Assembly (NCBI RefSeq): GCF_010091945.1
Contig: NZ_WVIE01000001.1
Coordinates: 1 to 64,000, forward strand
Reading direction: 5' to 3'
Origin: Myxacorys almedinensis A
GTDB taxonomy: Bacteria; Cyanobacteriota; Cyanobacteriia; Leptolyngbyales; Leptolyngbyaceae
Length of the DNA stretch: 64,000 bases
The notes under the pieces are model-generated. The model worked only from the letters and a program-made list of their open reading frames with translations. It had not been told where the DNA came from and ran no database searches. Below are positions 44,332 to 53,353 of the stretch, piece after piece. The translations under genes were made by a program, and so were the position numbers. Position 1 is the first letter of the stretch. Each line of letters opens with the position of its first letter.

Positions 44332-44922
44332 TTATGATTCTTTTTCGGCTTGTTCAACAATCTCTTCAGGACGTAACCCCGCCCGCTTCGACCCCGCAGG
44401 CAACCCGTGGGGGTCTAAAACTCCTTTCGGAAGATATGCCAATTGCCGCAATGGCGTCACCATTGGATCGTCTGTAACCTTGTAGGGCAAGCGACCTAAC
44501 GCCACACTGTCGTAGTTAAGCTCATGGCGATCGTAGGTGGATAGCTCGTATTCTTCGGTCATCGATAAACAGTTCGTGGGGCAAAATTCTACGCAGTTAC
44601 CGCAGAAAATACAGACCCCAAAATCGATACTGTAATGATTGAGTTGTTTTTTCTTCGACTCTTTGTTAAACTCCCAATCCACGACAGGCAGATTAATCGG
44701 ACAAACGCGCACACACACTTCGCAGGCAATACACTTGTCAAACTCGAAGTGAATTCGCCCTCGAAAGCGCTCCGACAAAATCAGCTTCTCGTAAGGATAT
44801 TGAACGGTGACAGGGCGACGCCGCATATGGTCAAAGGTGACAGACAACCCCTGACCAATGTATTTACCTGCTTGGATCGCCTCTTTGGTGTAATCACCGA
44901 CTTGTTTGAGGAACTTTAGCAT
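44332..44922 (-). CDS. ndhI: NAD(P)H-quinone oxidoreductase subunit I
   Basis: A 196-residue peripheral iron-sulfur subunit (NuoI type) with two [4Fe-4S] motifs, [12 protein letters not shown] and [12 protein letters not shown], passing electrons toward quinone. The N-terminus has [20 protein letters not shown] and a TVQYPYEKL segment typical of cyanobacteria and chloroplasts. The start is ATG 44922 behind GGAG; a longer in-frame start exists at 44958. Second gene of the ndhA-I-G-E operon. Confidence 0.97.
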   Translation of the reverse strand: MLKFLKQVGDYTKEAIQAGKYIGQGLSVTFDHMRRRPVTVQYPYEKLILSERFRGRIHFEFDKCIACEVCVRVCPINLPVVDWEFNKESKKKQLNHYSIDFGVCIFCGNCVEFCPTNCLSMTEEYELSTYDRHELNYDSVALGRLPYKVTDDPMVTPLRQLAYLPKGVLDPHGLPAGSKRAGLRPEEIVEQAEKES

Positions 44923-44961
44923 GGTGTTCTCCGCTCTTAAAACGAAAGCAAGGGTCACAAA

Positions 44962-46080
44962 TTAGCTGCCAAAAGCGACTGGGAAAGCAATCTTCAGACC
45001 CGCCGTAATCAGCAAATTTACTAGGGAAACCGGCAGCAAGAACTTCCAGCCCAGGTCTAGGAGTTGATCGATGCGGACGCGAGGCACAGTCCAGCGCATC
45101 AAAATAGCGATAAAAACTAGGAAGTAGGCCTTTAGAAGGGTCATGCTGATGCCTAGCACCGCCGCTACGACTTGCAGCCAAGGCGCGGTTTCACTGATAT
45201 TGAAAAATCCAGCGATCGTTCCAATCGGCACAAAAAACTCCCAACCACCCAGATACAACACTGCAAACAGCAACGCTGAGAGGGTAAGGTTGACGTAAGA
45301 GGCAATATAGAACAGGGCAAACTTCATGCCTGAGTACTCAGTCTGATAGCCCGCTACCAACTCTTCTTCTGCCTCTGGTAAGTCAAACGGAATCCGCTCA
45401 CATTCAGCTAGGGCAGCGATCCAGAAAATGAGGAAGCCCACGGGCTGCCGCCAAATATTCCACCCCAAGATGCCGTAGCCAGTCTGTTGATTGACAATAT
45501 CAACGGTGCTCAGGGAGTTAGACATTAGCACCACCGCCAATACAGATAGCGCTAGCGGCAACTCATAGCTGATTGATTGTGCGGCGGCTCTTAACCCGCC
45601 TAGCAACGAGTATTTGTTGTTTGAAGAGTAGCCCGACATCAGCAAGCCGATTGGCGTCACGCTAGAAAGCGCAATCCACAGGAAAATCCCCATGCCCACG
45701 TCGGTGATGACCATGTTCTGCCCAAACGGCACAATGAGGTACGACAAGAACACTGGGATCACCACGATCGCAGGACCCAATGTAAACAACAGAGGATCAG
45801 ACTTAGCCGGAACCACATCTTCTTTGAAGGCTAACTTCAGCCCATCTGCAAGGGGCGCTAAAATCCCCAACGGACCGATAAATTCAGGTCCGATGCGCTG
45901 CTGAGCCGCTGCCGAAATCTTTCGTTCTAGCCACACCAGCGCAAACACACTCAGCACCGCCACTACTAGTATTACTAGCATCGGAAACGGCATCCAGAGA
46001 AGTTTGGCTGCTCCTGCGGGCAAACCAAAGCTCTTAAGGGATTCAATAAAACTTCCTTGAAGGTCAATTCCTGGATTCAT
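44962..46080 (-). CDS. ndhA: NAD(P)H-quinone oxidoreductase subunit 1
   Basis: A 372-residue membrane subunit (NuoH type) with about eight helices. It holds the conserved [19 protein letters not shown] quinone-channel segment, [20 protein letters not shown], and [20 protein letters not shown]. The C-terminal [20 protein letters not shown] is also conserved. ATG 46080 (MNPGIDLQ) is the common cyanobacterial start. First gene of the ndhA-I-G-E operon; a 368 bp spacer separates it from gltA upstream. Confidence 0.97.
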   Translation of the reverse strand: MNPGIDLQGSFIESLKSFGLPAGAAKLLWMPFPMLVILVVAVLSVFALVWLERKISAAAQQRIGPEFIGPLGILAPLADGLKLAFKEDVVPAKSDPLLFTLGPAIVVIPVFLSYLIVPFGQNMVITDVGMGIFLWIALSSVTPIGLLMSGYSSNNKYSLLGGLRAAAQSISYELPLALSVLAVVLMSNSLSTVDIVNQQTGYGILGWNIWRQPVGFLIFWIAALAECERIPFDLPEAEEELVAGYQTEYSGMKFALFYIASYVNLTLSALLFAVLYLGGWEFFVPIGTIAGFFNISETAPWLQVVAAVLGISMTLLKAYFLVFIAILMRWTVPRVRIDQLLDLGWKFLLPVSLVNLLITAGLKIAFPVAFGS

Positions 46081-46448
46081 AGTTTCCATTACGCAGCAAA
46101 TCTAGGAGCCAAGGCGTTAGCAAACCTTGATAAAGATTCGTTAGCAACCTCAACGACTATCAGTATAGCGGTCTAACAGAAACTAAACTTTCTGAGATTA
46201 TCGAATTTTCAACCTTCTTACCCACTAACTTTTTTACTCACTAGAACACTCAACCGTTTAAGGGGTGCTTAGAGGAACGGAGAGTAAAGCGCGTTGATCC
46301 GTAGTCCTCAGTAGGCTTAGGTATCCAACTTGCGGCTCTATTTTGTCCATAAAGAAACCCCCAGAAGCAAGATATCTGAGGGCTGGAGTTCCTGAAAATC
46401 GTCACGTTGATATAGTTACAAGGGAATTGAAAAACGGCAAGAGGGGTC
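46081..46448. other. spacer between gltA and ndhA
   Basis: These 368 bp must contain the gltA terminator and the ndhA promoter. A hairpin at 46356-46384 (AACCCCCAGAA pairing with TCTGAGGGCT, with two wobble pairs), followed on the minus strand by TTTCTTTAT, is the best terminator candidate. The rest shows no coding frame I trust. Confidence 0.4.
46351..46384 (-). terminator. candidate terminator of gltA
   Basis: On the minus strand AGCCCTCAGA pairs with TCTGGGGGTT (about 10 bp with two G-T pairs) around an 8-nt loop and is followed by TCTTTAT. It lies about 65 nt after the gltA stop. Confidence 0.5.
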
Positions 46449-47609
46449 TCACCCTTCAGGGGGTAGTTTTTGCTGCCGTTCGTCGATGGGTACGTAAGGT
46501 GCTGAATGTAACCCAGTGTAAATTTGAGTGGGGCGAAAAATCCGATTTTCTCCGAGTTGTTCTTTCCAATGAGCTAACCAGCCTGCCGCGCGGGAAATTG
46601 CGAATACTGGAGTAAATAAATCAGTTGGAATACCGAGCTTGCGGTAAACCAGCCCAGAATAGAAATCTACATTTGGAAAAATGCCTCGATGCCCCAGCTT
46701 TTCCTCTACGACCTGCTCTAGCTCAACGGCAATATCGTAGAACTTATCCTGCCCAAATTTCTCAAACAGTTGCTCAGCCAACTGCTGTAGGATAATTGCC
46801 CTCGGATCTTTGACCTTGTAGACCCGATGCCCAAATCCCATAATTCTCTGCTTGCGCTCCAAGCGGTCTTCGAGAAAAGGGCGAACATTTTCCACCGAAC
46901 CAATCTCTTCTAACATTTCCACCACTTCTTCGCTAGCTCCGCCATGCAGCGGCCCTGCCAGCGTCCCAACTGCCGAGGCAATTACGGCGTAAGGATCGGT
47001 TAGGGTGGAAGCCGTCACCATTGCCGAGAAGGTAGATGCATTGATTGTGTGTTCTGCATGAAGCATTAGCGACACATCAAAGATTCGGGCAGCGAAGGGA
47101 TCAGGTTCTTGTTCGCTAAGCATATACAAAAAGTTGGCAGCGTAGCTGAGATCGTCTCGGGGCTGAACCGGATCATTTCCTTTGCGAATCAACTGAAAGG
47201 CGGCAACCATGGTTGGAACTTTTGCCAAGATGCGGACGACTGCCGCTCGGATATAAGCAGGGTCGTCTAGCGCCCGCTTAGAGTAAAACAGCCCCAGGGC
47301 AGCGGCAGACGCTTGCAGAGCATCCATTGGGTGCCCACTTTCTGGAAAGCACTTCATCATGTCGCGAATGCGGTATTTCAGGCGACGATGGTATTGAATT
47401 TCGTGCTCAAAGTCGGCGAGAACGTCGCGAGTCGGTAGCTCATTCCAAATTAGGAGATAAGCTGTCTCTAAAAAAGTGCTTTTGGCTGCGAGCTCTTGGA
47501 TGGGAATACCGCGATATTCCAGAATTCCTTTCTGCCCATCCACAAAGCTAATGCTAGATTGGGTGGCGGGAACACCCTCAAGACCTGCCCTAAATTCGCA
47601 GACAGTCAT
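46449..47609 (-). CDS. gltA: citrate synthase
   Basis: A 386-residue citrate synthase, condensing oxaloacetate and acetyl-CoA. The conserved histidines lie in HAEHTINASTFSAMVTAS, GPLHGGASEEVVEMLEEIG and MGFGHRVYKVKDPRAIILQ, and the aspartate region is NVDFYSGLVYRKLGIP. The compact length fits the type II-like prokaryotic dimer form seen in cyanobacteria. ATG 47609. Upstream of the ndhA-I-G-E genes on the same strand, but with a candidate terminator between them. It supplies the oxidative branch that makes 2-oxoglutarate for nitrogen assimilation. Confidence 0.95.
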   Translation of the reverse strand: MTVCEFRAGLEGVPATQSSISFVDGQKGILEYRGIPIQELAAKSTFLETAYLLIWNELPTRDVLADFEHEIQYHRRLKYRIRDMMKCFPESGHPMDALQASAAALGLFYSKRALDDPAYIRAAVVRILAKVPTMVAAFQLIRKGNDPVQPRDDLSYAANFLYMLSEQEPDPFAARIFDVSLMLHAEHTINASTFSAMVTASTLTDPYAVIASAVGTLAGPLHGGASEEVVEMLEEIGSVENVRPFLEDRLERKQRIMGFGHRVYKVKDPRAIILQQLAEQLFEKFGQDKFYDIAVELEQVVEEKLGHRGIFPNVDFYSGLVYRKLGIPTDLFTPVFAISRAAGWLAHWKEQLGENRIFRPTQIYTGLHSAPYVPIDERQQKLPPEG

Positions 47610-48036
47610 TCTTTCACCATTGGTTTAATTGAAGATCCACAGGTTAACTTATCAGATTAAGAAAAACAGTTTGTAGTGGTTCATCCGAATCTGGAGATTG
47701 ATTGCCAAAATAACCTGACTGAGAAATATCTGGAGGTTAAGCTTTTAGGAAGGCTGTAAGACAGGCTGGCAGTTCTTTTAGAATCACGCTTGGTGCTGAT
47801 TGCAATTTTTCCTCACTTTTTTGGGATACCACGTTTTGGTGATAAATGGTGCCTGTTAGAGATATGGATAAATTAAGGTTTGCACTTTTTTATAAAAGAC
47901 AATATTATGAGAATATAAAGTTTTAGACCTTGACTAAATTGCATCCACCTAGTAGCCAATCGATCTTTCCTCCATACCTGCTGAGTGACAGGGAGAGATC
48001 GGTTGGCGCTTTTCGTATCCCTTCGTAAGGAGTTAT
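47610..48036. other. divergent spacer of gltA and a hypothetical gene
   Basis: These 427 bp hold both promoters. The segment 47956-48007 forms a long imperfect hairpin just upstream of the 48037 gene. An A/T-rich block lies at 47870-47940. No gene is seen. Confidence 0.4.
47956..48007 (+). promoter_or_regulatory. leader hairpin upstream of the 122-aa gene
   Basis: CCAATCGATCTTTCC (47956-47970) can pair with GGGAGAGATCGGTTGG (47991-48006, tail end), matching at most positions with two mismatched or wobble pairs. The stem ends 30 nt before the ATG at 48037. It could be a leader attenuator, an operator with dyad symmetry or a chance fold. No T run follows. Confidence 0.35.
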
Positions 48037-48405
48037 ATGCTTCACAACTATTCACATTCTCAGACCTCTCGACAAGACCCGCGATCGCACCAAAAAGTAG
48101 CAAGTTGGCGTCATTCTAGCAAAAGCAAGGCTGATGCCCATCATCCCCCTAGAACAAACCTAACAGCGCTGATTGAACGAGACGCTCCGCTTCAGAGTCA
48201 CAGCCATTTAGTGTTGATGTATGGACCGTTTCAAACCGAGATGGTTCCGGAAGCTGGGCAAGGCGTTGCCTCCTGGATTAAAGACTGCATTCGTCGCCAT
48301 GGGTTGCCAAGTTTGGTGCGGTTTGATTACCATCGTCGGGCACAAATCTTTCGGAGAGACCAGTTTCAGCCTTGGCTAGAGCCGTTGATAGATCAAGCGT
48401 GCTAG
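48037..48405 (+). CDS. conserved hypothetical protein, 122 aa
   Basis: A 122-residue soluble protein behind an AAGGAG ribosome site (48027-48032). The N-terminal 50 residues are basic, His/Ser-rich and probably disordered (SHSQTSRQDPRSHQKVASWR). The C-terminal part is globular (LVLMYGPFQTEMVPEAGQGV, ASWIKDCIRRHGLPSLVRFD, YHRRAQIFRRDQFQPW). No motif that I recognise. Divergent from gltA. Confidence 0.55.
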   Translation: MLHNYSHSQTSRQDPRSHQKVASWRHSSKSKADAHHPPRTNLTALIERDAPLQSHSHLVLMYGPFQTEMVPEAGQGVASWIKDCIRRHGLPSLVRFDYHRRAQIFRRDQFQPWLEPLIDQAC

Positions 48406-48432
48406 AGATGGCGCACGCTAGGATTCAGCCCC

Positions 48433-48558
48433 ATGATCAAAGTGTTGGAATACGGCTTGAGACCAGTTGAGACATGTGCTGAGACGATCGAGCGTGCTAA
48501 CAGCTACGATTTGACAGTTTGCAAAGTGAAAGATGGGACACGCCAGATCAATGTCTAA
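48433..48558 (+). CDS. possible small protein, 41 aa
   Basis: A 41-codon frame (MIKVLEYGLRPVETCAETIE, then RANSYDLTVCKVKDGTRQINV in two parts) between the 122-aa gene and codA. It ends 45 nt before codA. The upstream AGG at 48420-48422 is a weak ribosome site. Two cysteines are 14 residues apart. Plausible but unproven. Confidence 0.3.
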   Translation: MIKVLEYGLRPVETCAETIERANSYDLTVCKVKDGTRQINV

Positions 48559-48603
48559 TCCGGTAAAGTGAATGGGTTAGAACTGCGATCGCCAGGTTCA
48601 ATC

Positions 48604-49893
48604 ATGACTTCTCAGCCTTACGAGATGATTTTGCGACGCTGCAAGCTGCTTCGGACGCCGGATCAGGTTGAAACAGTAGACATTGCAATTCACAGCAGGC
48701 GCACCTCTGACGGAGGTGCGCCTGCTATTGCTGCGATCGCGCCTCACCTCGACGGCACAGCCACGGTTGAACTCGACATTCAGCATCAACTGGTCAGCCC
48801 ACCGTTTGTCGAGTCGCATATTCATCTCGACTCTGCACTGACGGCGGGAGAGCCGCGCTGGAACGGGAGCGGCACCTTGTTTGAGGGCATTGATATTTGG
48901 CGCGATCGCAAGCACAATCTGTCGCTTGAGGATGTGAAAAACCGTGCGATCGCGACGCTAAAACAGCAAGCTGCCCAAGGAGTGCTGTTTGTACGGAGTC
49001 ATGCTGATGTGAGCGAGTCTAGCCTGGTTGCCCTGCAAGCCTTGTTAGAAGTTCGCGCCGCCGTAAAAGACTGGATTACCTTGCAAGTCGTGGCGTTTCC
49101 GCAAGATGGGCTTTACGGAAGTCCGAAAACCGAAGCGCTGATGGAAGAAGCCCTGAAAATGGGAGCAGACGTGATCGGCGGCATTCCGCACTATGAGATG
49201 ACGCGGGAGGATGGTGTTCGGTCAGTTCATCGCATTTTTGAGTTAGCAGAACAGTACGATCGCTTGATTGATATTCACTGCGACGAGATTGATGATGACC
49301 AATCCAGATTTCTAGAGGTCGTGGCTGCCTGTGCCCGACGGCGGAATATGGGTGCACGAGTTACCGCAAGTCATACCACTGCCTTTGGCTCTTACAACAA
49401 CGCGTATGCCTTGAAACTGCTGGGCTTTCTTCAGCAAACTCAACTGAATTTCATTGCCAATCCTCTCATTAATATCACCCTTCAAGGGCGCACCGATACC
49501 TATCCCAAGCGGCGAGGCGTAACCCGCGTCAAAGAACTGTGGCAGCATGGCATGAACGTGAGCTTGGGGCACGATTGCATTCAAGATCCTTGGTACTCGC
49601 TTGGCACGGGCAACATGTTGGATGTAGCATCGATGGCGGTGCATGTGTGCCAAATGACCGGAACGGCGGAGATTGACGCCTGCTACAACATGGTGACGTG
49701 GAACGGGGCGCAGACGCTTAGTTTGGGCGAAACCTATGGCATTGAGGTGGGCAAACCTGCGAATTTGATTGTGCTAGATGCCTGCGATCGCACCGATGCC
49801 ATTCGCCGCCGCGCCACGGTTCGCTATGTTATCTCTCAGGGAAAGCTGCTGGCACAAACCAGTCCAGCCACCCTAAATTGGCAAGGAGAGTGA
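48604..49893 (+). CDS. codA: cytosine deaminase (CodA-like amidohydrolase)
   Basis: A 429-residue amidohydrolase with strong similarity to E. coli CodA. Metal and active-site segments are PPFVESHIHLDSALTAGEPR (HxH), FVRSHADVSESSLVALQALL, IDIHCDEIDDDQSRFLE with ARVTASHTTAF, and GHDCIQDPWYSLGTGNMLDV. It hydrolyses cytosine to uracil and ammonia, and possibly isoguanine. ATG 48604 is preferred; an in-frame start 12 codons upstream exists. Residues 31-41 (SRRTSDGGAPA) are an in-frame palindromic DNA insertion, located in an N-terminal beta-hairpin turn that is only about four residues long in E. coli CodA. purC follows 80 nt later. Confidence 0.9.
   Translation: MTSQPYEMILRRCKLLRTPDQVETVDIAIHSRRTSDGGAPAIAAIAPHLDGTATVELDIQHQLVSPPFVESHIHLDSALTAGEPRWNGSGTLFEGIDIWRDRKHNLSLEDVKNRAIATLKQQAAQGVLFVRSHADVSESSLVALQALLEVRAAVKDWITLQVVAFPQDGLYGSPKTEALMEEALKMGADVIGGIPHYEMTREDGVRSVHRIFELAEQYDRLIDIHCDEIDDDQSRFLEVVAACARRRNMGARVTASHTTAFGSYNNAYALKLLGFLQQTQLNFIANPLINITLQGRTDTYPKRRGVTRVKELWQHGMNVSLGHDCIQDPWYSLGTGNMLDVASMAVHVCQMTGTAEIDACYNMVTWNGAQTLSLGETYGIEVGKPANLIVLDACDRTDAIRRRATVRYVISQGKLLAQTSPATLNWQGE
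48694..48726. repeat. 33-bp palindrome inserted in frame within codA
   Basis: AGCAGGCGCACCTC (48694-48707), a TGACG loop, and GAGGTGCGCCTGCT (48713-48726) form a perfect 14-bp-arm hairpin. It is exactly 11 codons long and starts on a codon boundary. Its translation is SRRTSDGGAPA, at a surface turn of the protein. Confidence 0.85.
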
Positions 49894-49973
49894 GCGAGCC
49901 ACATCTGCCAGAATTCGCAAAGCCAATCACGCTGGGCGCTAAAATAACTCAGTCCCCTTGTGTTCTCCCAATC

Positions 49974-50729
49974 ATGGCTGTTGGTCAAAAGCTCTACGAA
50001 GGCAAAGCTAAAATTCTCTACGCAACGGATGATCCCAATATTCTTTTAACGCACTTCAAAGATGATGCAACCGCGTTTAATGCCCAGAAAAAGGGCAGCA
50101 TCACCGGAAAAGGGGAATTTAACTGCGCGATTTCAACTCACCTATTCAAGCTGATGGAAGCCAACGGCGTCCCGACCCATTTTATCGATCGCCCTTCGGC
50201 AAACGAGATGCGAGTCAAATCTGTAAAGATTTTGCCCTTAGAGGTCGTTGTCAGGAACATTGCAGCCGGGAATCTCTGTCAACAAACTGGATTGAAGCTA
50301 GGAACGATTCTGACTCCTCCCTTGGTGGAGTTTTACTACAAAAACGATGAGCTTGGCGACCCCCTTCTTACGTTCGATCGGTTGCAACTTCTTGATCTCG
50401 CTACCCCGGATCAGGTGGATCAATTAATAGAAATGGCATCGCGGATCAATGAAATTCTGACGAATTTTTTTCAGCAATGTGGCATCACACTGGTGGACTT
50501 TAAGTTGGAATTTGGCTGCGTGTCTTCTGGAGTTGCTCAAACGGAGGGTTCCCCACGGCAAATTATTCTGGCAGACGAGATTAGCCCAGATACCTGCCGA
50601 TTGTGGAATCAAGCCGAGTCTGACCCCGACAAACGGGTGATGGATAAAGATCGATTTCGGCGGGACTTAGGCAACGTAGAGGATGCCTACCGCCAAGTGA
50701 TGGAACGGGTGCTAAATCAGACTGTATAA
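49974..50729 (+). CDS. purC: phosphoribosylaminoimidazole-succinocarboxamide synthase
   Basis: A 251-residue SAICAR synthetase of de novo purine synthesis. It has KLYEGKAKILYATDDPNILL, FKDDATAFNAQKKGSITGKG, VVRNIAAGNLCQQTGLKLGT and the C-terminal LVDFKLEFGCVSSGV. ATG 49974 starts the family-like VGQKLYEGKAK; 32 upstream in-frame codons overlap the end of codA and are not family-like. It may share a transcript with codA. Confidence 0.96.
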   Translation: MAVGQKLYEGKAKILYATDDPNILLTHFKDDATAFNAQKKGSITGKGEFNCAISTHLFKLMEANGVPTHFIDRPSANEMRVKSVKILPLEVVVRNIAAGNLCQQTGLKLGTILTPPLVEFYYKNDELGDPLLTFDRLQLLDLATPDQVDQLIEMASRINEILTNFFQQCGITLVDFKLEFGCVSSGVAQTEGSPRQIILADEISPDTCRLWNQAESDPDKRVMDKDRFRRDLGNVEDAYRQVMERVLNQTV

Positions 50730-50902
50730 GTGTTAGAAGCTGTATAAGTGCTAGAAGAATTCCTGTCACTCTCAAGCGAGGAATGCTACCCACGATGCGG
50801 TAGAATTTCACAGTTTGTCAGAGTTGAGACTGCTTCTTGATATCGTGATGTAGAGTCTGCCTAGTGCAGAGGTGTGAAGACGTGCGAAATAGTGTGAATA
50901 AA

Positions 50903-53353
50903 ATGCGTTTATCTCCTGCTTTAATGGCAGTACTTTCGATTGCTGCGATAAGTTGCGCGACTTCTGTCAACGCTCAAACTCCCCAGCCCTCGACGAAACT
51001 GAAGACGAGTTCAGCCCGTCTGAGTGTAATTGATGCCTCGACCCCTGCAAACCAACGGGTGTCTCGATCAAATCTTCAACCGCAACCCCAGCCGACAAAC
51101 CTGGTAGTCGAGACTATCCCGGTTTCGGGTCGCGGAGCCATTACGCCCTTACCAAAAGTTGGGTTTGATCAGAAGTCTCTTCCAGCAAAAGCGCTGGAAC
51201 TAGCACAGGGTGGCACGATCGAGCAAGAAACGCCGAACCAGATTCAAATTAATCCATCAAGTCCGGCTCCGGCGGCTCCATCGCCCCAAGTGCCGACGCT
51301 TCCCACTGCGCCGACGGCTCCAGCAACGCCAGTTTTGCCGCCTCAGCCCGAAACCCCGCCATCGGGAACGCAAATTACTCCGCCTCCGGGGGGGCAGGTG
51401 GCTCCGAGTCCGGTTGCGCCGCCTGAAACAACACCCCAGACAACTCCTGAAACAACGCCTACCGCACCGTCTGCGACGCCGCCTGAAACAACGCCCGAAA
51501 CGCCACCCCCCCAGCCCGCAGAACCTGAACCGCGAGTGTTGGTCAGTGAGGTGCTGGTGTTGGGCGCAGAGGCAGAACTACAAAATGAAGTGTATCGTGT
51601 GATTCGGACGCAGCCGGGGCAGACCACCACGCGATCGCAGCTTCAAGAAGACATCAATGCAGTATTTGCAACGGGCTTTTTCTCGAATGTGAGAGCCACC
51701 CCGACCGATACGCCGCTTGGCGTACGAGTCACCTTTGATGTCACCCCCAATCCGCCGTTGCAATCGGTGCGGGTGGAAGGCAGCCGCGTGCTGCCAGAAA
51801 AAGTGGTGCAGGACATTTTTAGCCCCCAGTATGGCAGAATTCTCAACCTGCGCGATCTGCAAAACGGCATTCAAGAACTCAACAAGTGGTATCAAACCAA
51901 CGGCTATGTGTTGGCGCAAGTGGTAGACGTGCCCAGGGTTAATCCTGATGGCAGTGTCACGTTGCAAGTGGCGGAAGGGGAAGTCGAGGCGCTGCAAGTC
52001 CAGTTCATCAACAAAGAAGGAGAAACCCAGGACGCGCAGGGCAACCCGATTCGCGGACGAACTCGCCCATTTATCATCACCCGCGAGTTTCAACTCAAGC
52101 CTGGAGATGTGTTTAACCGCACCACGGCAGAACGAGACTTGCAGCGCGCCTTTGGGCTGGGCATTTTTGAAGACATTCGGCTGTCGCTGCAACCGGGACA
52201 AGACCCGCGCCGGGTGATCGTTGTTGCCAACGTGGTTGAGCGGAACACCGGAAACTTTGGGGTGGCGGGGGGCTTTAGCTCGGCGAGCGGGTTGTTTGGT
52301 AGCGTCAGCTTTGGGCAGCAAAACTTTGGTGGCAATAACCAAAAACTTAATGCCGAAGTGCAGATTGGTCAGCGCGATCAGCAATTTGACCTGAGCTTTA
52401 CCGACCCGTGGATTGCCGGAGATGAGTATCGCACCTCTTACACAGCTAATCTGTTTCGTCGGCGCACCATTTCGTTGATTTTTGATGGCGGCGATCCAGA
52501 AATTGATCTGCCAAATGGCGATCGCCCTCGGATTGTTCGCACGGGGGGCGGCGTTAGCTTTAGCCGTCCGCTCTCGAAAAATCCCTATGAGCGCTCCGAA
52601 TGGAATGCCTCGCTGGGGTTGCAGTATCAACGGGTGTCGGTGCGTGATGCCGATGGTAGACTTAGCCCCCGCGACGAACTGGGTAACCTGCTCAGTTTTG
52701 ATCCGTCTGGAAAAGATGATCTGGTGACGGCGCAACTGGCATTTGTGCGCGATCGCAGAAATGATTTTCTTCAGCCTACAGGTGGGTCGCTGCTGCGATT
52801 TAGTACCGAACAATCGGTTCCCATCGGGTCGGGTAGCCTCTTTTTCAACCGGTTGCGCGCCAGCTATAGCTTCTACGTGCCAACTCGGCTCCTGAAACTA
52901 GCACCTGGCTGCCGAGATCAGCAACCGAGAATCGGAGAAGAGCCAAACCGCGAGGGCTGTCCTCAAGCTTTTGCCTTCAACATTCAGGGGGGCACGGTTT
53001 TAGGCGATCTTCCGCCTTACGAAGCATTTCCTCTAGGGGGGACAAACTCGGTGCGTGGTTATGATGAAGGAGATGTGGGTAGCGCCAAAAGCTATCTTCA
53101 AGCCACCGCAGAATATCGCTTCCCGTTATTTTCAATTTTTTCGGGTGCGCTCTTTCTCGATGCTGCCACCGATTTAGGGACTGGAAACAACGTTCCGGGC
53201 GATCCGGGGGGGGTTCGAGGCAAGCCAGGGAGTGGTTTTGGCTACGGAGTTGGAGTACGCGTCAGGTCGCCTCTGGGTCCGATCCGCATCGACTTTGGTA
53301 TTAACGACCAGGGTGGAAATAACATTCGGTTCGGATTTGGAGAACGATTTTAA
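50903..53353 (+). CDS. bamA: outer-membrane assembly protein BamA/Omp85 (cyanobacterial type)
   Basis: An 816-residue Omp85 protein that inserts beta-barrel proteins into the outer membrane. It has a signal peptide (LMAVLSIAAISCATSVNAQ) and a region of about 190 residues ending in Pro/Thr-rich repeats, typical of cyanobacteria. Three POTRA domains follow, for example VLVSEVLVLGAEAELQNEVY, VRVEGSRVLPEKVVQDIFSP and RPFIITREFQLKPGDVFNRT. A 16-strand barrel includes the conserved NSVRGYDEGDVG and ends in an aromatic residue (RFGFGERF). ATG 50903 is chosen; GTG 50864 is an upstream alternative. It starts the lpx cluster; the lpxC ATG directly follows the stop. Confidence 0.95.
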   Translation: MRLSPALMAVLSIAAISCATSVNAQTPQPSTKLKTSSARLSVIDASTPANQRVSRSNLQPQPQPTNLVVETIPVSGRGAITPLPKVGFDQKSLPAKALELAQGGTIEQETPNQIQINPSSPAPAAPSPQVPTLPTAPTAPATPVLPPQPETPPSGTQITPPPGGQVAPSPVAPPETTPQTTPETTPTAPSATPPETTPETPPPQPAEPEPRVLVSEVLVLGAEAELQNEVYRVIRTQPGQTTTRSQLQEDINAVFATGFFSNVRATPTDTPLGVRVTFDVTPNPPLQSVRVEGSRVLPEKVVQDIFSPQYGRILNLRDLQNGIQELNKWYQTNGYVLAQVVDVPRVNPDGSVTLQVAEGEVEALQVQFINKEGETQDAQGNPIRGRTRPFIITREFQLKPGDVFNRTTAERDLQRAFGLGIFEDIRLSLQPGQDPRRVIVVANVVERNTGNFGVAGGFSSASGLFGSVSFGQQNFGGNNQKLNAEVQIGQRDQQFDLSFTDPWIAGDEYRTSYTANLFRRRTISLIFDGGDPEIDLPNGDRPRIVRTGGGVSFSRPLSKNPYERSEWNASLGLQYQRVSVRDADGRLSPRDELGNLLSFDPSGKDDLVTAQLAFVRDRRNDFLQPTGGSLLRFSTEQSVPIGSGSLFFNRLRASYSFYVPTRLLKLAPGCRDQQPRIGEEPNREGCPQAFAFNIQGGTVLGDLPPYEAFPLGGTNSVRGYDEGDVGSAKSYLQATAEYRFPLFSIFSGALFLDAATDLGTGNNVPGDPGGVRGKPGSGFGYGVGVRVRSPLGPIRIDFGINDQGGNNIRFGFGERF

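Noticed and set aside
46343..46615. Plus-strand 90-codon frame across the end of gltA
   Set aside because: It overlaps gltA and its terminator region and has no family similarity.
51578..52813. A 411-codon open frame on the minus strand inside bamA
   Set aside because: It lies entirely opposite the well-supported bamA gene; the frame is open because of its codon composition, and the translation shows no recognisable domain.
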